Source of the DNA: Climacium dendroides
Taxonomy: Eukaryota; Streptophyta; Bryopsida; Hypnales; Climaciaceae
Assembly (NCBI GenBank): GCA_950106755.1
Contig: OX467083.1
Coordinates: forward strand, 45,770,555 to 45,834,554
Length of the DNA stretch: 64,000 nt
Direction of reading: 5' to 3'
In this document: piece after piece, positions 35,560 through 47,370 of the stretch
Numbering within the stretch: position 1 is the stretch's first letter
How the letters are laid out: each line of letters begins with the position of its first letter
Notes under the pieces: model-generated
Databases searched by the model: none
Seen by the model: only the letters and a program-made list of their open reading frames with translations
Told to the model about the DNA's origin: nothing
Made by a program: the position numbers and the translations under genes

Positions 35560-38500
35560 AGTTCACTTTTTATGGGGCCAGAAATTACTGAATCCAGATT
35601 TACGCTTAACGGCCGATTTTGCTTTTCCTTCACTTGGTCTGTTGGTCATCTTCACAGCAGGACACTACAGTAAATCCTGCGCACGAAGTGGGCCCAGCAG
35701 GGTCATTTTGGGGGTAAAAGTAAAAGAACTCCCTATTTTGAGCCATGTCTACGGTAAGTTTTAAACCTCTCCAAATGTTGTGTTCTTTGGCATGTTGGAA
35801 CGTCCTTTCACTTGAAAATAAGAAAATACAAAAATTTGAAGAGTTTAATAATAGTAATTATGCATAGTAACAAAAAAAAATTGGCGATTTAGAGGGTACC
35901 CACTTTAATTAATATGTATATATTGATTTTCTAGGTGACATAAAAAATATTTTATTCGATTGCAAAGGTTATTTTCTGCCCAGTAAGCAAAAGTCAATTT
36001 GGGGCCATCTTGGTGGGCTTTCGTGGTAGGTTGCCAATGAATAAAAAGAAAAAATCTGATTTTTAATAATTAGAGAGAATAAAATATTGCTTCAATCGAA
36101 GGTATGCCATGACATTAGGGCATACCCAATCTATTCCAAAATTTTCCAAATTTGGAATGGAATGTGATTTGGCAACCACAATTCGCCAATTCTTCTATAA
36201 TTTTTGTCTTATAGCTAGTTTTGAAGTAGGATTTTTTCATAGTCAAATGTCTAAATTTAAATTTTCTTATACCTATTCAAAGAACTTTGTTATGCACTTC
36301 CAATGATAAAAATTTCAAGTTCTAATTGTAAACCAGTTAAAAGTTAAAAGTTTATTTGGAGGAGCAATTGGCAAAGTAGGCTAAGAATGCCCTTATTGAA
36401 CTTACAAGATAACCCTCCACATCAACTACAATGAAGAAAGTAAAGAAAACATCACATTAAGGTGAACTAGCCCATCACCATTCACTGCTTGATTACTATT
36501 CCCTAGTTTTGGCCCCAATTCTGCTTATTGCAATATCCAAATCCATTCATTTTTCTGACAATTTCAGTGCATTAATGTAAAAAGAGATGATGTGTCAATC
36601 CTTCATTGGTGGGAACTCAAGTGCTAATAAATACATGTTAAGGTGGTAATGGGTTGTTTATAGGACAGTTTTGATCCTACTCTATAAGTGGTTTTATCAT
36701 GCCACTTCACAAATTCACAAAAATTACAATTTTTAATCAAAAAGTTATAATTCCATTTAGGTTTGATCCATAAAACAAGTGTACACCTCTAAAAAATATG
36801 TGTCCTCTTGAAATTGGCCCCAAGATACTCGGATTCCAAATCAAGGTGGTAATAGGCTTGTCTACCTTAAACATTTGATTCAAACTATGTAAAATATAGA
36901 GGATTAAGTACAAAGAAGAAAGTAAATAAACAATCTTGCAATAGAATTGTTATGTATGACTTTGTTCGATGCAACCAACCTCTTTTTTACTTTCTAAAAA
37001 AATGCTAGGATGGCAATCACTTAAAATTTGGCGATGCATTGTAGTTCTACATTCATCCATCTTTTGGACCAAAAAACACTTTTCTGAAAATTCTCATGCA
37101 CATTTTCATCCAAGTTTGGCAACTTCATAAACATTTTTAATGACAATGGAAAAATTTTGGTGAAAAAAGATTACTTTTATTTGGCGAAAAGTATACATTT
37201 ATTTTGAAATGGTGCAATTTGGCCCCATGGTGCCCCCCAAAAGGGCTAGACACAACCATGTGAAACAAAAGGGCAACAAATACAAATCAAACATTATTGG
37301 AACATCAATTGAAAAGATTGTTTGGGTTGTCATTTATAGTAGATGGTATTCATGTATTTTGAAGTATCTACATTGAAAAAGTAGGAGAACATGCGTTGTA
37401 CACTTGCACTCTAGTGCATGACTTAGTCATAAGACCAATACTTGGTAGCTGAACAAGTTTGTTCACATAATTATTATTAAAATCAAGAAAGAAGATTCTT
37501 GTCCTTGTCATATAAAGCATATGATATAACTTTTGTGGTCCTTCAATGGAGAGGTTCTAAAATTCACTTTTTATAACAAGGACAATGATAGATTGGCTTC
37601 CTTTCTAATGATGGAAAATTGAAGAGACTACCACAAGTTTGCATTTAGATAATTCAAAGAAAGAAGTTAAACATAACACATAATAAATTCACCAATTCTA
37701 AACTATTCTCTTGCATTTATTACATTCTAAACTATTCTCTTGCGCTCAATTCCTAAGTTTTTGTCTAATCATTTAAATAAAATAATTGCTTCTAGTATAT
37801 TAATACAGATAGTTAATTCTACCATATTTCTCTACTTTGCCGAGCTACTTTGAGGTTTGTGAGCCCGATTACAAATTCAAATTTCCAAATTTGATCATCT
37901 AATAGCACAAGTCTAAAAGTCTATAATTTCCTATCTAGTTCCTAAGCATCTAAAATTAGGAACCCCCTTTCTATAATGTAATTTGGATAGCTTCAAAGTA
38001 GAAAGATATCCGACATAAATGTTTAAGAAGATTGTCTTCTCTTATGCCCCTTTACTATAATAAAATGGTACTTTATGTATATTAAACTTTCTACATGTAC
38101 ATGGACTTGTCAACTTTTGTCATTGGATCATAAGACAATAGGGCCTACACAACCACAAATAAGAAAACCTTGATGCCTATAGTGGATCTTACAAAACACT
38201 TGAAAAAGACACTTTTAGAACAACTAGTGAAAATAGAGGATAGATTTTTGCCAACTTTTAATGTGATTTTAGTGTTGGCTTTACTTACACTATGAAGAAA
38301 AAAGAAAAAAGAAATAAAACCACCAAAATCTTAGACAATATTGTGGATGAAAATGTATAAATGATGATTATATGAACAAAAATGGATATTAGAAGATTTT
38401 TGAGGACTCTAGAAGACTACAAGATCCCACGAGTTCCCAGAATGGGAAACTTAGGAAATTTGCCACATTAGCATCTTTCACATCAATATCATTTAAAAAA

Positions 38501-38700
38501 AAATTTGATTATTTTTTAAAAGTTTTAAAATTTGATTATTTTTTAAAAGTTTTAAAATTTCATATTTTGATTATGATAGTAGTGCACCAGTGTTTTTATT
38601 TATTGTAGAACTTGTGCTCTTGGCACCATAAGGACCTAAACAGCAATTGCTTCCTTTGAGTCCAAACTAAGGAAGCAAGGACCTAGACAACAAGTCCAAC
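35560..38700. other. AT-rich intergenic DNA, no gene seen
   Basis: No supported frame, repeat array or RNA gene. A short direct repeat, AAAATTTGATTATTTTTTAA, occurs at about 38500-38555. Confidence 0.5.
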
Positions 38701-41395
38701 CCTAGATCAATACGTGTGAGAGGGTTAGACACCATATGGCTCGATGGGCTCGTAGATTTCTGTAGATAAAGCTACTGGAAGTGGAACAACATCTTCACAC
38801 CAGGCAATTCTAGGTACCGGTATTCGTTTTTGAGCTCAGTGATGGGCAGACACGTTATAAGTTTGTAACGTTTGAGTTATATAATTTGGGAATGTAAACT
38901 CATTACAAAAGCTTTGATACAACACTCTCAACCAATCTAGTACCCGAACAACTCCGATTCACACCTCCACATATATCGGATTAGTAGAACGAGGCTGAAA
39001 ATTTGCAAACGAGTAACGCACCTTTGTCCCAAGGTTGCACAAGTGGACAGTCAATGCAAGCCCTGTTGTCGTTACCCCACTGCAAGCCAAATATAAAATG
39101 TACAGTATATGGTTAGACAATAAAAAAAACTACATCGCTGACAAAAGGAAAACATTGCCAGAAGTTTGCATATTGAATTGAACCACCTACTATTGGTTTA
39201 GTATTTGGTGGAGGCAACTTGTTACGAGACAGTTTTACATTACTAAGATTTCTGAAGTATATCGTTATTTTTCTTAAATTTCAAGGACAAATTTCTAGTC
39301 AAGGAACACCGAAAGCGTGAATTCTTCTGTGTTTGATAGCCTTGGAGAGTTAGACAGGAGGTTTGAGAAGATTATTGACCAATCATCCATTAGTATACAG
39401 ACTCAGTTTGTTTGACAGATTGAAGGGGCTCACGTTGAGCAAATGGGATGCATCGGCTTATTTCACTTTCATTTGATGAGCCAATGATTAAGAGAAGAAC
39501 AACAGTTGCCTCAAAACTTTGAGATTACAACCAAAAACTTCCTGGTGAACAACATTTTCTTCAGTTATTTTATTGTCACTAGGCATTGGTACATCTCTAC
39601 TCTGCTCCAGGTTTTGAAACCTTTTCCTCAACTTAGTTATGACTGACTCAGGAATTTCAACACTCAATGGAAAAGAAAGGACTAGAATAAATTCACTGTT
39701 GTTCGTACAGTTTCAGGTTACCAAATTTACCTCAGTCATGCTCGACGGGTTTTAATTTGTATTTACGTGCAAAACATATCGAAGGATATGTCCTAAACCC
39801 TAACCCTAAACCTAACCTCACTTGCAACTTTAGTTCACTGATCAAACAACATTAGCTTGCATCGGACTTACAGATGCTCAGAAACTTGCCCATCACTGAC
39901 AAAAATCACTGACAAACATCATCTCTGACAATGTGGCAAAATGCATTGGAAATGGCGAAATGGCGAAATTCTGGCCGCGTTGGAGTGCAGCAAGTGAGCA
40001 GGAAAAACGAGATAGCGGAAAGTGAAGGAACGTGACATGTCAGCGATCGTGGCCACTCGTTTGAATGCAGATCCCGCCTGACCCGTTGCTTCCCCGTGTG
40101 ACCCGTTCCTTTTCTCCCGACGACCCTGGTTCATTTTCTCAAAAGCAAGGAAAAGGCCGAATTTTCTTCTAATGCGTATTCTTGCCCGTGTTGTAGATTT
40201 TCGACATGGATCTGTTTCAACTCGAAAAGAGTTGCTGAACGTGAAGCAAGAAAACGATCCGTTTGCACTCAAAATCAAAACCCCTGGATGGATTACTTGT
40301 TACCTGGGCGCCGCAAACGAAACAGCCGTTCTCTCCCATCCCGCGATAGCTGCGAAAGAAGGAGAAGAAGTCGTCTCAACTTGAAGGGTCGGTCAGTCCA
40401 TGTTGTGAAAAGCATTCTTTGTATTTCAGCAAGGCGAGCCACTCCTCAGGGACAGTTTTGCACCAAATTATTGCATGGAAGAGTAGTGAACCATACGAGC
40501 GTCCCATTGCATTGTACAAAGATGTCGCCAGGCTACCCAGTCACTCCGCTAGTCAGGATGACATCGAGTTATTAAGAAGTGAAATTCATCACCGCTTCCT
40601 TGTTCACTTCATTTCGGAGGAGACTTAATTAGTTGCTACATAATTTTGGCCATGTCCTTCAAGGTGATCAAATGATTCATTTGCGCAAAATTAGCAAGGT
40701 CGCGGACTTGCAGTTCCACGAGAGTAGCTCTGTGGCCTTAAGACGACCTAAGGACCCTATTGCAATTCATTCACTGTGACATCCAATACAGTAGTCGATT
40801 GAAGAGAAACTTGAACATTTGCACCTGCGCATGATGGCAGATTCGGTGGAAATTCAGTTCGTTTTTTTATGGCAGGTGCGTGATCGACGCAGAGACCTTC
40901 ATCAAAACTAGAGACCAAGCGGTGATTCTTGCTTGGTTGTTTCATACGTGTGACTGCTTCTTTCATACAACCTTCAGTTGAAAGCTACTATTCCAGTAAT
41001 TCCATTCTTACGTAGCCACAATCGATGTTACAGTGATTCAGAAAACAGACACCCACAAAATCTCCAACTTCCAAAGTCCGAAGAATAACAAGAACATTTA
41101 TTTATTGGGTTGGGTTGCCCAATCAGTACAGCAACACAGCATGAGTCAGCATCGACCCTGAAGGCAACATCGTTCCTTCCGCAGGATTCGTTCACCGACT
41201 ACTCTTGCAGGATTCAACAACTGTCCACGAACTTCACTCCCAAACAAAAAAGTGTCGCAGGGTCAGATAGACCTCGCCAACCCTGTACAATGGATTGCCA
41301 ACTAATGGAAGCCTGCTCTTTTCACCGCCGACAAAGGCTACACTGCGGCAGTCTCAGCCGATTCCTCAGCAAGAGAGGTCAGTGGTGGTAATTCA
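38701..41395. other. Mixed-composition DNA without an identifiable gene
   Basis: Base composition is closer to that of genes than the flanks, especially 39.9-41.4 kb, but no frame gives a protein that I recognise and no coherent exon chain could be built. A possible exon-like stretch on the - strand near 39092-39021 (AG acceptor, GTGCGT donor, WGNDNRACIDC) is too short to assign. Confidence 0.35.
39788..39818. repeat. Short interstitial telomere-type repeat
   Basis: A run of CCTAAACCCTAACCCTAAAC type, about four imperfect units of the plant telomere repeat CCCTAAA. Such short tracts are common inside plant chromosomes and do not imply a chromosome end. Confidence 0.7.
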
Positions 41396-41423
41396 CAACC
41401 CGCGCATCTACCTGTCAAAGCGC

Positions 41424-41628
41424 TCCATCCTGTCTTCCACGTCATGGTAGAACTGCTTCAGCTTCTCGAGCTTCTCCCCCCTAAGTCTCCTAGTATCCAT
41501 GCACATTCCTTTCCAGGAACGTGGAGACGGGCCGGCTCCGTTTCCAACAACCTCTTTTGCATCTCCTCGTCGTTGATGGAAGTGCTGTTCGCTTCCTCGT
41601 ACACCCAGTTGTCAACCTGCACGGTGGA
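41424..41628 (-). pseudogene. Exon-like fragment of an unidentified gene
   Basis: After a plausible acceptor (CACCGTGCAG) the - strand reads [19 protein letters not shown] and on to [14 protein letters not shown]. In a shifted frame it then reads [20 protein letters not shown]... and ends MERFDR and TAG. The charged, helix-forming, codon-like sequence in two abutting frames looks like a frameshifted terminal exon. I do not recognise the protein. Sequence upstream of it on this strand (above 41.86 kb) is SINE and repeat, so any remaining exons have been lost or moved. Confidence 0.35.
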
Positions 41629-41861
41629 GGAACATCTGCCTCGGAAATCCAGACGACGAAGAACTCTACAAAAGTAGCAGGACTAAGTTAACACTCCATC
41701 GCTTCGGAGAAGACAATCATGCACAACCCACGACTCAAGGTTTTCATTCCATTGGCCGGCCAATTGGATGATGGAGAGAGCGAGCCTCGACAATGCTTGT
41801 ACTGTACCCTTGATGCCCGGATTGCGAACCCCTACAACGAGCAAATGCCTCGGCCGATAGG

Positions 41862-42056
41862 GTCACTGTGACAGCATTTTCTGTAATAAAATCCGAGTCC
41901 AGGACGATTGCTAGCAGCCCCGGGCTTCGTGAGATACCTGTTACCTCGGATGGGGGGATGCGGTGTTACCTGATTCAGTGCGCGGTAGGGTTTATAGTGA
42001 TTTACCTACCGCGAGGTCCCGGGGTCGAATCCTTCCCCCCTCACGTATGGAGTAAT
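41862..42056 (+). mobile_element. tRNA-related SINE-like repeat, copy 1
   Basis: Contains GGGGGGATGCGGTGTTACC, a stem pair CGCGGTAGG/CCTACCGCG and the Pol III B-box-like GGGGTCGAATCC, then TTCCCCCCTCAC, which can pair with the initial G run as an acceptor-type stem. It shares the preceding AGCATTTTCTGTAAtAAAATCCGAG with the copy at 43339. The T-arm stem is poor, so this is not a working tRNA; a tRNA-derived SINE is the simplest reading. Confidence 0.6.
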
Positions 42057-42069
42057 TTTTGACCCTTAG

Positions 42070-42180
42070 GGATTCAAGGACACTCTAGGTCAGGTATTCT
42101 TAGGGACAACCCAAGTCATGGTGCCCATACGGACAGTCCAGCTCAAGGGATCCTTTTGATGAGTTTCTATACCAAGTACT
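42070..42180 (-). repeat. Inverted copy of the GGATCCCTTGAG interspersed repeat
   Basis: In reverse complement it reads TATAGAAACTCATCAAAAGG, ATCCCTTGAGCTGGACTGTC, GGGCACCATGACTTGGGTTG and TCCCTAAGAATACCTGACCT, matching 15498-15575 and 11623-11710. Confidence 0.7.
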
Positions 42181-42239
42181 AAGAAGGTAGGTACACCCAA
42201 AACCGCCACTTTTTGCTACCGAGCTTATTTTGTATTATT

Positions 42240-42605
42240 AGACTGGTCCAATTTTCATATGTTCTTGTTGGCAAGTGAAAGGTGGTTCCAACGCACCAGT
42301 AGACTGGTCCAATTTTCATATGTTCTTGTTGGCAAGTGAAAGGTGGTTCCAACGCACCAGTAGACTGGTCCAATTTTCATATGTTCTTGTTGGCATGTGA
42401 AAGGTGGTTCCAACGCACCAGTAGACTGGTCCAATTTTCATATGTTCTTGTTGGCATGTGAAAGGTGGTTCCAACGCACCAGTAGACTGGTCCAATTTTC
42501 ATATGTTCTTGTTGGCATGTGAAAGGTGGTTCCAACGCACCAGTAGACTGGTCCAATTTTCATATGTTCTTGTTGGCAAGTGAAAGGTGGTTCCAACGCA
42601 CCAGA
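42240..42605. repeat. 61-bp tandem array, six units
   Basis: Units with GACTGGTCCAATTTTCATAT and GAAAGGTGGTTCCAACGCAC start at 42241, 42302, 42363, 42424, 42485 and 42546, exactly 61 bp apart and nearly identical. A single further unit lies at about 42764-42822 and one inverted unit at about 43930-43990. Confidence 0.92.
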
Positions 42606-43004
42606 GAACGTGGCGTTTGGATACTATATGCAAAAGTTATTAAGGAACAAAGTTTGGTTCTAAAAGCGTTTCTTCCACATAGGTAAAGAACTGATTTTGG
42701 AGATGTACATACAGTATACATGACGGTTTAAGGTCAGTGGCATGAGCTTATTTTGTATTATTAGACTGGTCCAATTTTCATATGTTCTTGTTGGCAAGTG
42801 AAAGGTAGTTCCAACGCACCAGAGAACGTGGCGTTTGGATACTATATGCAAAAGTTATTAAGGAACAAAGTTTGGTTCTAAAAGCGTTTCTTCCACATAG
42901 GTAAAGAACTGATTTTCGAGATGTACATACGGTATTCATGACGGTTTAAGGTTAGTGGCACATTTGGGTGTACTACCTTAATATTTGCTTCCCGTTTATT
43001 TCCC

Positions 43005-43215
43005 ATGGCAAAGCCAACTTAAATCAGTTGCTCTAGTCCTCTCAGTGGACAACCTAGTCCAGGTCAAAGGGACTCTTGTAATCAATTTTTGGAAACAATT
43101 TTTAGTGGAAAGCAAAACAACTTATATGTAAGAGCCTAAGTGACTCATGTAGAAACGAAGATCTAGAAGTTAGATTAGGAAACACGTGGTGGTTGTAATT
43201 GTCAAAGTTGTAATA
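43005..43215 (-). repeat. Interspersed repeat arm without tetraspanin exon
   Basis: Reverse complement matches the 15243-15465 arm (CTAACTTCTAGATCTTCG, GCTTTCCACTAAAAATTG, AGTTGGCTTTGCCATGGG). Unlike the other three copies no exon-6 sequence abuts it. Confidence 0.65.
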
Positions 43216-43232
43216 CCACCTATAATACAAAC

Positions 43233-43308
43233 ACTCAAGTTTAGTGATTTATCTACCATGAGGTCCCAGGGTCGAGTCCTTCCCCCCTCACCTTGTGAAG
43301 CATTTTTT
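43233..43308 (+). mobile_element. tRNA-related SINE-like repeat, partial copy
   Basis: Carries AGTGATTTATCTACCATGAG and GGTCGAGTCCTTCCCCCCTC, the B-box half of the repeat seen complete at 43339-43498. Confidence 0.5.
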
Positions 43309-43338
43309 CTCCGCTTTAGCGCCCTCAACGTACAACTC

Positions 43339-43498
43339 TTTGTGATAGCATTTTCTGTAAAAAAATCCGAGTACACGGCGAGCTATTACCTCGGATGGGG
43401 GGATACGGTGTTACCTGACTGAGTGCGCGCTAGAGTTTAGTGATTTATCTACCGTGAGGTCTCGGGGTCGAGTCCTTCCCCCCTCACCTTGTAGAGGA
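43339..43498 (+). mobile_element. tRNA-related SINE-like repeat, copy 2
   Basis: Same order of blocks as copy 1: TAGCATTTTCTGTAAAAAAA, ATTACCTCGGATGGGGGGAT, ACGGTGTTACCTGACTGAGT, then TCGGGGTCGAGTCCTTCCCC, with a good B-box GGGTCGAGTCC. About 85% similar to copy 1 by eye. Confidence 0.58.
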
Positions 43499-44054
43499 TT
43501 TTTGAGGGACAACTCATGGTGCCCATAGGGACAGTCGAGGGGTCCTTTTGATGATACCAGTACTAATATTCCCTTCCCTTTTAAGGTAGGGACACCCAAA
43601 TGTGCCACTCACCTTAAACCGCCATCTATATTGTATGTACATCTCCAAAATCAATTCTGTACGTATGTGCTTTCAGAACCAAACTTTGTTCCTTGATAAC
43701 TTTTGCATACAATATCTAAATGCCATGTTCTCTGGTGCCCTTTTGATGATACCAATACTAATATTCCCTTCCCTTTTAAGGTAGGGACACCCAAATGTGC
43801 CACTCACCTTAAACCGCCATCTATATTGTATGTACATCTCCAAAATCAGTTCTGTACCTATGTGCTTTCAGAACCAAACTTTGTCTTTTGATAACGTTTG
43901 CATACAGTATCCAAATGCCATGTTCTCTGGTGCGTTGGAACCTCCCTTCACTTTCCAACAAGAACATATGAAAATTGGACCAGTCTACTAGTAGAAAATA
44001 GGCTCAATAGCAAAGATTGGCAATTTTGGATGTACCTACCTTATTTCCCTAGTC

Positions 44055-45080
44055 TTGGCGAAGCCAACTTAAATCAATTGCCCTAGTCCTCTCAGTGGAC
44101 AACCAGATCACGGTGGCCTTTGGAGATAGTTCAAGTCAAAGGGACCCTTGTAATCAATTTTTGGAAACAATTTTTAGTGGAAAGCGAAGCAGCTTATATG
44201 CAAGAGCCTAAGTGACTCATGTAGAAACGAAGATCTAGAAGTTAGATTAGCAAACATGTGGTGGTTGTAATTGTCAGAGTTGTAATACCACCTATAACAC
44301 AAACACTCAAGTACAAAGAACATACCGAAATTTCATTAAATTTTTCATAGTTGTTGCTTGCTTACCGCAATAACAACCTTCAAATGATTCCAGTTTGAAA
44401 CCTTGTTCAAGTACATATGGACATCGATAAACTGTTCAATACCCAAGGTGGCCTACACATATCTTGACGCCTTCCCTAATAGCACACCAAGAAAAAATGA
44501 AAAGCCTACCAAAGATTCTTGAACATAAACCCTAAACTCTCATCCTAATGACTGCACTATGTTTCTTCAAAAATTGAGTGCAGGTTGGGAATAGCTGGCA
44601 CAAAATCAAAAAAAGTTCCAGCGAGAGGAAATCCCTGGTGAAAACGCAAAAGATAGATTGCACAAAGGCATACCCTGTCTTTTACGTAGCTTAAGTATGC
44701 ATCCAACTTGTACTCTTTAAACCTGTGATCCACAAAAAATACACTACCATGAGTCAAACTGAAAATAAAGAAAAATGATAAGAAGGGATAATAAATAAAT
44801 AAACAAAATAGAGAGAGGGACACACAAACATATGTGTATATATGTAAGTAAAGGTGGTGTAGCGTAAAAATTCCACTTAATCTGAGATGATATTAGCAAA
44901 GCAAGACAATTGATACCTCTGAACATTATTGCCAGAACTATGATCCATTCTCTATCAATGTCTAGAATACAAACCCGTAGACTTATCCAGACAAAAGCAT
45001 CTACACGATGCACGAGTTTGTATACTAGTACTAATATTTGCTTCCCTTTTATTTCCCATGGCAAAGCCAACTTAACGTGT
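44055..45080 (-). pseudogene. Mobilised tetraspanin fragment B (exons 5 and 6)
   Basis: The - strand copy matches the pseudogene at 14503-15465 throughout, including introns. Exon 5 is 44722-44674 (49 bp, FKEYKLDAYLSYVKDR). Exon 6 is 44410-44326 with a 4-bp insertion (GTAAGCAAGCAA) that breaks the frame. It is bounded by the AAGTTGGCTTCGCCA/AAATAAAAGGGAAGCA repeat phrase on both sides (about 45030-45078 and 44050-44080). The match to the pseudogene is much closer than to the intact gene's introns, so it derives from the pseudogene lineage. Confidence 0.8.
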
Positions 45081-45299
45081 GAGCACCCCAGAGCCCAAAC
45101 TTTGGCCTCTCAATTTTGAAAAACACATTCTTATTTGACTACTATAATCTTTTGAATAGTACGTTCAAAGGACATGTCCTTCTCTCCACACCCTTGGGTC
45201 TCTCTTAGATTGGGTCTCTCTTAGATTGGGTCTCTCTACCAATTTGTACGGTTGGATTATGTGGATCTCTTCTTAGGAGAAAACTTGAGTGGATTGAAG

Positions 45300-45440
45300 T
45301 CGAAAAGGTATGTGATTCCATTACCATTGGGCAATAGAACAAGGACAAAACCGGAGGCCAACGGAATTAGGAAAACCGACACTAGAGATGAGCAGTTTTT
45401 AAAATAGCCAAAGATTCATGGTGTTAAAATGATGATTTGA
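45300..45440 (-). repeat. Inverted copy of the 7741-8000 repeat
   Basis: In reverse complement reads CATTTTAACACCATGAATC, AAACTGCTCATCTCTAGTGT and CGGTTTTCCTAATTCCG, then GCCCAATGGTAATGGAATCA, in the same order as at 7741-8015 but shorter. Confidence 0.65.
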
Positions 45441-46069
45441 TCTAAAATCACAAATTTTAAACGAAACAATTTACCAACATTAGAGTTTGGGTTTTTTGAA
45501 ATTGAAATTTGTGTAGGCTTATGGAGATTGTGTAAGGATGTAATGATAATTATGCTTACCAAAAAAATATTAATTATAATCCACATTATACAAAAAAATT
45601 TGAATGGATGCAAAAGGCAATTTGTAAGCTTTTTAGTACCCAACTGTATGGTACTATACAGTACTTCGGTATAGTTGGGTTTAGTTCATTTACAAATTGC
45701 CTCTTGGAGGCATTCAAATTTTCTTTTACAATGTAGAGTATAATTGATAGATTTAAGAAGAGATAATTATCATTTCATCCTTGCACAATTTTACTCAAGC
45801 CTACAAAATTTCAACTTCAAAAATCCACATCTCCATTTTTGGTGAATTTTTAAATTTAATTTTCATAGTATTACAAGATATTTTATTGCAAGCAATTGGT
45901 GGTGAATTTTTAAAGTTTGATTGTGGATATATGTAGGGAGCATCCATAACGCACATCTTACCCTAAGCAAGTTTCTCCATAAAAGTTTTACGATTCCTTT
46001 TATAGAGTTTTAATTGTTAGGGTGACAATGTCCAAATGTTGTAAACCCTAAACCGTAAACCCAATAATA

Positions 46070-47370
46070 GTGTAGGAAGAGACAAATAGTGTTTCTAAAA
46101 ATATTTCTTAAAATTAATGAATCAAATTGATTCATTAATTACTAATAATAGTTAATTAGTAGCCGAGATTACTAGTCAGTTATAATCAATTCAATTAGTC
46201 ATATTAGTTAAATGTAATCAATACTAGTTATTATTACTAGTTAATTGTAATCAATATGATTAGTCTTCTATTGTATGAAACTCGCTCACAAATATCAAGT
46301 GATCCAATGTCAATACCAAAGTACTAAAATCAAAACTGCATCCACTAAAATGAACCCTAGCAACTTAATCAATCACCATTCAAAGATTTCAATGATTCTA
46401 AAAATACCCTAGCAACTTAATCAATCACCATTCAAAGATTTCAATGATTCCAAAAATATTCATCAATCTGCTAGCTTCATGCGATCTTGCTAACAACTTA
46501 CTACAACTACAATTCAAGATAGCCAATCTACTAAATCGTAATGAAGAATCAAAGATCACTTATCCAATAAATCGTGGTCTTTGAGAATCTTCACTTGTCT
46601 ACCATGCATACCAACTGAGGATAAAATTCTTTTCATATCTTTGATTGCTAGCTTCTGGACCCTCTTATTTTGTATTGTTTATACATTTTGGAAATGTAAA
46701 TGTAACATTTTTTCACAAATTTGATTAAGGGCATAGAGAGAGCAAATATGCACCGTCTCTAAAGGTATTTGGATAATTGGTTTCCATCTATATGGAAAAC
46801 TGCCATGAAAAATTGGTTTGGAGATTATATATGAAGAAAACACACCTTCATTCATTCCATGTAGGAGTATTTTCTTTGTGCCAAATAGTATTAGCCTCTC
46901 TTCTAATGATAGTTTTCTTTTTCTCTTGCATGTAGTATATACACCAATGTTTTGCATTTGCTCCATCACTTAAGCCATAAAGGGCTTTAATAGTCTTCAT
47001 GTCTGAAGCTAAATGCCACTCAATCTAGAATGAACCTACCCCTTCTGCTTCAAGAGCTTGCCCAGAATTTTGAGCTTTAACCAAAGAAGGTAGGGTGATT
47101 TGCTCCAAAACCCATTTGAGCACTTCATAATTCTCTTTCGATACCTTGAAATAGTCTATCGGCCATATCTCATATTCAGATTGAACTGAGAAATATTTTC
47201 ACTGTCCTTGGTAAATTCCTCAACCAACGCTCTATTCATAATAGTAATGCTCATTCTTTCTAATTTTCCACCATACATTATCTCGGCTTCATCCATTTCG
47301 AAAACAAATATTAGCGGAGAACCTCTAAAAATGAATGTCCAATTCATCAATTTTCTTGTATTCAATTTTA
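46070..47370 (-). pseudogene. Decayed mobile-element-type gene, copy 2
   Basis: Inverted copy of the 15590-16545 frame, with additional 5' sequence. The best stretches are 47365-47156 (TRKLMNWTFIFRGSPL..., EEFTKDSENISQFNLNMRYG) and 47000-46679 (KTIKALYGLSDGANAKHWC, then SFPYRWKPIIQIPLETVHIC, ALNQICEKMLHLHFQNV). Frame breaks and stops are frequent. A short duplication (ACCCTAGCAACTTAATCAAT and following) is present at about 46354-46455. The element family is not recognised. Confidence 0.5.

Larger units (their letters stand above)
42600..43995. repeat. Imperfect inverted repeat with duplicated arms
   Basis: Left arm: two copies at about 42605-42735 and 42823-42960. Right arm: two copies at about 43600-43735 and 43795-43930 in opposite orientation. 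The shared core includes CGTTTGGATACTATATGCAA (left), with its reverse complement style TTGCATACAGTATCCAAATG on the right, and GGAGATGTACATAC/GTATGTACATCTCC. The right arm also carries an inverted 61-bp unit. The spacer (43.0-43.5 kb) holds SINE-like copies and a lone interspersed repeat arm. Confidence 0.75.

Noticed and set aside
39021..39092. Possible tetraspanin-like exon (WGNDNRACIDC) on the - strand
   Set aside because: Only a vague resemblance to the WSND...C pattern, and no neighbouring exons could be found.
39788..39818. Chromosome end or telomere fusion
   Set aside because: Only about four imperfect units; such short interstitial tracts are common in plant DNA.
42179..42851. Repeated short ORFs over the 61-bp array and its neighbours
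   Set aside because: Translated repeats without coding signal.
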